From contig NC_090321.1 in assembly GCF_040869045.1 (NCBI RefSeq), positions 79,145,183 to 79,209,182 of the forward strand: a stretch of DNA of 64,000 bases, written 5' to 3'. The position numbers were made by a program, and so were the translations under genes. This DNA comes from Eurosta solidaginis (taxonomy: Eukaryota; Arthropoda; Insecta; Diptera; Tephritidae). The notes beneath the pieces were generated by a model. It made no database searches. It was not told where the DNA came from and saw only the letters and a program-made list of their open reading frames with translations. This document shows positions 59,160-64,000 of the stretch, piece by piece (the stretch's first letter is position 1; each line of letters begins with the position of its first letter).

Positions 59160-60255
59160 ATTATACTCAGCGTGCTTTGCACACAGAATATATTAACTTT
59201 GATTGGATAACGGTTGGTTGTACAGGTATAAAGGAATCGAAATAGATATAGACTTCCATATATCCAAATCATCAGTATCGAAAAAAAATTTGATTGAGCC
59301 ATGTCCGTCCGTCTGTCTATCCGTTAACACGATAACTTGAGTAAATATTGAGATATATTCACCAAATTTGGTACACGAGCTTATATGGACCCATAATAGA
59401 TTGGTATTGAAAATGAGCGAAATCGGATGATAACCACGCCCACTTTTTATATATATAACATTTTGGAAAACACAAAAAACCTGATTATTTAGTAAATAAT
59501 ACACCTAGAATGTTGAAATTTGAAGTGTGGACTGATATTGAGACTCTTGATAAAAATTTGAAAAAAAAAAATGTTTAAATGGGCATGACACCGCCCACTT
59601 GTGATAAAATCAATTTTCAAATATTATTAATCATAAATCAAAAATCGTTAAACCTATCGTAACAAAATTTGGCAGAGGTTCCCTCTACTATAAGGAATGC
59701 TTTGAAGAAAAATTAACGAAATCGGTTAAGAACCACGCCCACTTTTATATAAAAGATTTTTAAAAGGGTCGTGGACGAATAAAATAAGCTATATCTTTGC
59801 AAAAAAGAGCTTTATATCAATGGTATTTCATTTCCCAAGTGTATTTATAACAATAAATAGGAAAAACTTCAAATTTAAAAAAATGGGTGTGGCACCGCCG
59901 CTTTTATGACTAAGCAATTTTCTATGTTTCGGGACCCATAACTCGAAGAAAAACTAACGGATCGTAATAAAATTGGGTACACAAATGTTCCCTATAGTAG
60001 AAAATATTTCTTGTAAAAATGGACGTCATCGGTTAAAGACCACGGCAACTTAGATATAAAACAAGTTTAAAAGGGTCGTAGACTAAAATAATAAGCTATA
60101 ACTTACCAAAAAATAGTTTTGAAACAATGATATTTCACTTATCAAATTTTATTTTAAGAGGAAATGGGGAGACATTTTTTTTAACGGGCGGTGCCACGTG
60201 TTATGTAGAAAAGCAATTTATCTGAAATGTACAATTGAAGCTCACGATGAGTATA
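59160..60255 (+). mobile_element. Terminal-inverted-repeat 'CCACGCCCAC' element, copy 4
   Basis: Begins TTATACTCAGCGTG and ends CACGATGAGTATATTA, imperfect inverted termini. It contains several AACCACGCCCACTTTT-like modules spaced through the body and the GCCATGTCCGTCCGTC segment. About 1.1 kb, non-coding; the most complete copy in the window. Superfamily uncertain. Confidence 0.6.
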
Positions 60256-60915
60256 TTATGTTCGGTTATACCCGAACTTAGACATCTTTACTCGTTTTAA
60301 GTTGTGCTTGTTTTACGGGCATGGCACTAATTGAGATATGAAATTCAATGACGTAATTTAGTAGATTCTACATTTTAAGATGCCACATTGAGCAATCTGG
60401 CATTTGATCCCTTCCTTTTTTTGTCATTTTAATTTTGGTTGTCCCTATTCGTTAGCCAATTCTTCGATCTCATTTTTCTGAAAAGGAGAAACGTGGACAA
60501 GACACAGAGATAGAGGAGATTTTATAGAAGAAAGGGAAGTAGAGGAAGTGAAAGTTATTGAAAAGCTAATAGAAAGAAGACACAAAAATGAAAATTGAGA
60601 GGAAACCATTTCGGGTAAAGGGAAAAAATGTATTGCTAAGTTACACCCAGATGAAATGAGGAAGACAGATAGCTTTGCAATCGGGAAACGTCTACCAGGC
60701 GGATCCTGCTCCATGTACCAGTAAGTATTAGTATTTATAAAAACAAAAACAACAGGATTTATGTAGGCCAACTTTCGTTAAATCTGACAGGTTCGTTCGT
60801 TCCTGTGAAGTGCTAGTCAGCTATACATTGAACTTTTTAGGATAGCATACCTCAGAAAAGTATTCGATCGATACACATTGCTAAATAATTTAAAAAATAA
60901 AGTAGCATTTCTTAC
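60256..60915. other. Intron end next to the remote exon, nothing recognised
   Basis: About 660 bp with no repeat I can assign. Immediately downstream (minus strand) of the remote exon's donor. Confidence 0.4.
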
Positions 60916-61006
60916 CTGATAGTCTCTGTTAGAAAAGAGACTCGTTGATGCTGATTCAGAAAATACGCTGTCATGTGATTGAGAGAGTGGATCGTGGCTG
61001 TAGTCA
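60916..61006 (-). CDS. CRACD/KIAA1211-like protein, remote 5' exon (SHDSVF)
   Basis: A 91-nt minus-strand exon between the acceptor TATCTTTTACAG (61,009-61,007 CAG) and the donor CAG|GTAAG. After one base of a split codon it reads DYSHDPLSQSHDSVFSESAS, then TSLFSNRDYQ, and ends in phase 0, which fits the exon 54.3 kb away (phase 0, AELSDVL). The SQSHDSVF motif matches the SHDSIF motif near the N-terminus of vertebrate CRACD, and the order relative to the SAAKHK block is also the same. It enters in phase 1, so at least one further 5' exon exists, presumably beyond 64,000. Too short for open-frame listings. Confidence 0.82.
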
Positions 61007-61129
61007 CTGTAAAAGATATCAGATGATAGTACTTAGAAATTTAATGATTTTGTGTATACATTAACAATATATGTAAGTATGTTGAACTCATTATGTAAGC
61101 TACACCTTTTCCAACTGAGTTTGTAAAAA
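61007..61129 (-). other. Start of the next upstream intron
   Basis: Pyrimidine-rich acceptor region followed by AT-rich sequence. The intron runs at least to the window end (3 kb). Confidence 0.6.
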
Positions 61130-61460
61130 GGTAAAAGGATAAACTCCGAAGAAATTTTAGGCCGAGCTTCTCATCCAATTTGCGTCGTGCTCTTTTTTAA
61201 TTTTTGCTACAGATTGGAGGGGTGGGACATACTCGTTTTATGCCGACTCCGAACGGCATCTGCAAGGCAGATGAGTTTTCACTGAGAGCTTTTAATGGCG
61301 GAATTACACTTGGAGTGCTTGCCAAAACAATGCCGAGGGGCGATTCCGCTTAGAAAAATTTTCTTCTGATTGAAAAACCTTGTTTCTAAAATTTTGATGT
61401 GCTTTGCCCGGGGCGTGAACATAGGATCTTCGGTGTGGTAGGCGGAGCACGGCGGCCTCC
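61130..61460 (-). mobile_element. tRNA-derived SINE, copy 4
   Basis: Same body as the other copies (GGCCGAGCTTCTC, TGCCGACTCCGAACGGCATC, AGATGAGTTTTCACTGAGAG). The tRNA-like head is truncated after GGCGGAGCACG, and the B-box region is changed (GGGCGTGAACA). Confidence 0.8.
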
Positions 61461-61524
61461 GGTTTTATGGAAACAAATAACAAAGGATAGAGATCTAGGA
61501 GTTTGTGATCGTTCTCAGTTAATT

Positions 61525-62870
61525 TTTATACTCAGTTGAGCAGAGCTCACAGAGTATATTAACTTTGATTGGATAACGGTTGGTTGTACAGGTATAAAGG
61601 AATCGAGATAGATATAGACTTCCATATATCGAAATCATCAGGATCGAAAAAAATTTTGATTGAGCCATGTCCGTCCGTCCGTCCGTCCGTTAACACGATA
61701 ACTTGAGTAAATTTTTGGTATCTTGATGAAATTTGGTATGTAGGTTCCCGCGCACTCATCTCAGATTGCTATTTAAAATGAACAATATCGGACTATAACC
61801 ACGCCCACTTTTTCGATATCGAAAATTTCGAAAAACCGAAAAAGTGCGATAATTCATTACCAAAGATGGATAAAGCGATGAAACTTGGTAGATGAATTGA
61901 ACTTATGACGCAGAATAGCAAATTTGTAAAATTTTGGACAATGGGCGTGGCACCACCCACTTTCAAAAGAAAGTAATTTTAAAGTTTTGCAAGCTGTAAT
62001 TTGGCAGTCGTTGAAGATATCATAATGAAATTTGGCAGGAACGTTACTACCATTACTATATGTATGCTTAATAAAAATTAGCGAAATCGGAAAACGACCA
62101 CACCCACTTTTAAAAAAAAAAAATTTAAGGTCAAATTTTAACAAAAAATTTAATATCTTTACAGTATTAAGTAAATTATGTCAACATTCAACTCCAGTAA
62201 TGATATGGTGTAACAAAATACAAAAATAAAAGAAAATTTCAAAATGGGCATGACTCCGCCCTCTTTCATTTCATTTGTCTAGGATACTTTTAATGCCATA
62301 AGTCGAACAAAAATTTACCAATCCTTGTGAAATTTGGTAGGGGCTTAGACTCTAGGACAATAATTGTTTTCTGTGAAAAAGGGCGAAATCGGTTTGAAGC
62401 CACGCCCAGTTTTTATACACAGTCGACCGTCCTTCCGCTCGGCCGTTAACACGATAACTTGAGCAAAAATCGATATATCTTTACTAAACTCAGTTCACGT
62501 ACTTATCTGAACTCACTTTGTATTGGTATAAAAAAATGGCCGAAAACCGACTATAACCACGCCCCTTTTCGATATCGAAAATTACGAAAAATGAAAAAAT
62601 GCCGTAATTCTATACCAAATACGAAAAAAGGGATGAAACATGGTAACTGGATTGGTTAATTGACGTAAAATATAACTTTAGAAAAAAACTTTGTAAAATG
62701 GGTGTGACACCTACCATATTAAGTAGCAGAAAATGAAAAAGTTCTGCAGGGTGAAATCAAAAGCCCTTGGAATCTTGGCAGGAATACTGTCTGTGGTATT
62801 ACATATAAAATAAATTGGCGGTACCGACAGATGATGTCCTGGATCACCCTGGTCGACATTTTGGTCGATA
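61525..62870 (+). repeat. Dispersed 'CCACGCCCAC' element, copy 5
   Basis: Matches 59.16 kb onward (GAGTATATTAACTTTGATTG, GCCATGTCCGTCCGTCC) and carries a partial second unit from about 62,410 (CGGCCGTTAACACGATAACT). It runs directly into the 130-bp array, suggesting array and element belong together. Confidence 0.65.
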
Positions 62871-64000
62871 TCTGGAAAACGCCTTCACATATACAACTAC
62901 CACCACTCCCTTTTAAAACTTCCATTAACACCTTTCATTTGATAACCATATCGTACAAACAAATTCTAGAGTCACCCCTGGTCCACCTTTATGGCGATAT
63001 CTTGAAAAGGCGTCCAACTATAGAACTAAGGCCCACTCCTTTTTAAAATACTCATTAGCACCTTTCATTTGATACCCATATCGTACAAACACATTCTAGA
63101 GTCACCCCAGGTCCACCTTTATGGAGATATCTTGAAAAGGCGTCCACCTATAGAACTAAGGCCCACGCCCTTTTAAAATACTCATTAACACCTTTCATTT
63201 GATATCCATATCGTACAAACAAATGCTAGAGTCACCCCTGGTCCACCTTAATAGCGATATCTTGAAAAGGCGTCCATTTATAGAACTAAGGCCCACTCCC
63301 TTTTAAAATACTCATTAACACCTTTCATTTGATACCCATATCGTACAAACACATTCTAGAGTCACCCCAGGTTCACCTTTATGGAGATATCTTGAAAAGG
63401 CGTCCACCTATAGAACTAAGGCCCACGCCCTTTTAAAATACTCATTAACACCTTTCATTTGATACCCATATCGTACAAACAAATACTAGAGTCACCCCTG
63501 GTCCACCTTTACGGCGATATCTTGAAAAGGCGTCCAACTATAGAACTAAGGCCCACTCCTTTTTAAAATACTCATTAACACCTTTCATTTGATAACCATA
63601 TCGTACAAACAAATTCTAGAGTCACCCCTGGTCCACCTTTATGGCGATATCTGGAAAAGGCGTCCACATATAAGGCCCACGCCCTTTTAAAATACTCATT
63701 AACACTTTTCATTTGATAACCATATCGTACAAACAAATTCTAGAGTCACCCCTGGTCCACCTTTATGGCGATATCTTGAAAAGGCGTCCACCTATAGAAC
63801 TAAGGCCCACGCCCTTTTAAAATACCCATTAACACCTTACATTTGATAACCATATCGTACAAACAAATTCTAGAGTCACCCCTGGTCTACCTTTATGGAA
63901 ATATCTTGAAAAGGCGTCCACCTATATAACTAAGGCCCACGGCCTTTTAAAATACTCATTAACACCCTTCATTTAATACCCATATCGTACAAACAAATTC
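62871..64000. repeat. 130-bp satellite array, continues past the window
   Basis: Anchor TCGTACAAAC at 62,951, 63,081, 63,211, 63,341, 63,471, 63,601, 63,725, 63,855 and 63,985: 130-bp spacing, with one unit of 124 bp. Each unit carries CATTTGATA, TCTAGAGTCACCCC, GGTCCACCTTTATGG and CCTTTTAAAATACTC. Units alternate between two variants (GGCGATATC/GGAGATATC). Distantly homologous to the 129-bp units at 19-22 kb. Confidence 0.95.

Larger units (their letters stand above)
6639..60915 (-). other. 54.3 kb intron of the CRACD-like gene
   Basis: Inferred from phase agreement between the exon at 60,916-61,006 (minus, ends phase 0 at CAG|GTAAG) and the exon starting at 6,638 (phase 0, after CTTGCAG). 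It contains a nested gene on the same strand and dozens of mobile-element fragments, listed separately. I cannot exclude a small skipped or alternative exon within it. Confidence 0.7.

Noticed and set aside
60445..60771. 108-codon minus-strand frame next to the remote exon, as an additional exon
   Set aside because: Composition is pyrimidine-rich low complexity; no matching splice sites or phase to the CRACD-like gene.
62871..64000. CRISPR-like array
   Set aside because: Units are 130 bp, repeated over their whole length with no unique spacers, in a eukaryotic genome; this is a satellite.

Overview
The window is insect nuclear DNA, most likely from a higher fly and probably a tephritid-type fruit fly. 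It is AT-rich, host genes are split by GT-AG introns, and most of the sequence is interspersed repeats: Penelope-like elements, RNase H-bearing non-LTR elements, Helentron-like elements with central satellite arrays, tRNA-derived SINEs and MITEs. The species call is an inference from repeat content and dipteran-style low-complexity proteins. No bacterial features were seen.

The main host gene is on the minus strand. Five coding exons fit together in phase at 61,006-60,916, 6,638-6,063, 5,997-5,931, 5,865-3,725 and 2,906-1,188, giving about 1,530 residues of a long, Ser/Asn/Gln-rich protein. It carries two hallmarks of the CRACD/CRACDL (KIAA1211, DUF4592) actin capping-protein regulator family: a SHDSVF motif in the first exon and a SAAKHKMALRP basic block in the second. 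Earlier 5' exons probably lie beyond base 64,000. The first two visible exons are separated by a 54.3 kb intron, which makes up most of the window.

One other credible protein gene lies inside that intron on the same strand (27,752-27,027). It is a single-exon, cysteine-rich 241-residue protein resembling the fly DUF1431 family, with a possible mitochondrial presequence.

The rest of the intron is mobile and repetitive DNA. At 7-13 kb there is an inverted-repeat element, a decayed RNase H LINE split by a TA microsatellite, a hAT MITE with a perfect 8-bp target duplication, and a solitary Penelope-type terminal repeat. At 16-18 kb there is an unexplained GC-rich island with 65-bp and 167-bp tandem repeats. 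At 19-22.4 kb two Helentron-like elements lie head to tail with 129-bp internal arrays. At 23-33 kb there are 5'-truncated LINE copies around the nested gene. At 33-34 kb there is a foldback/tandem repeat. At 35-38 kb and 42.5-45 kb there are two Penelope-like elements with RT and GIY-YIG domains, both frameshifted. At 47-60.9 kb there are LINE remnants, a SINE, a Tc1-type MITE and a terminal-inverted-repeat family. Upstream of the remote exon (61-64 kb) are another SINE, another copy of that family, and a 130-bp satellite array running off the window.

The most distinctive signal is four hammerhead-ribozyme-like folds near Penelope-type sequences (12.75, 38.0, 44.9 and 45.35 kb). Their stems differ in sequence but pair consistently, and all share one non-canonical extra nucleotide before stem II.
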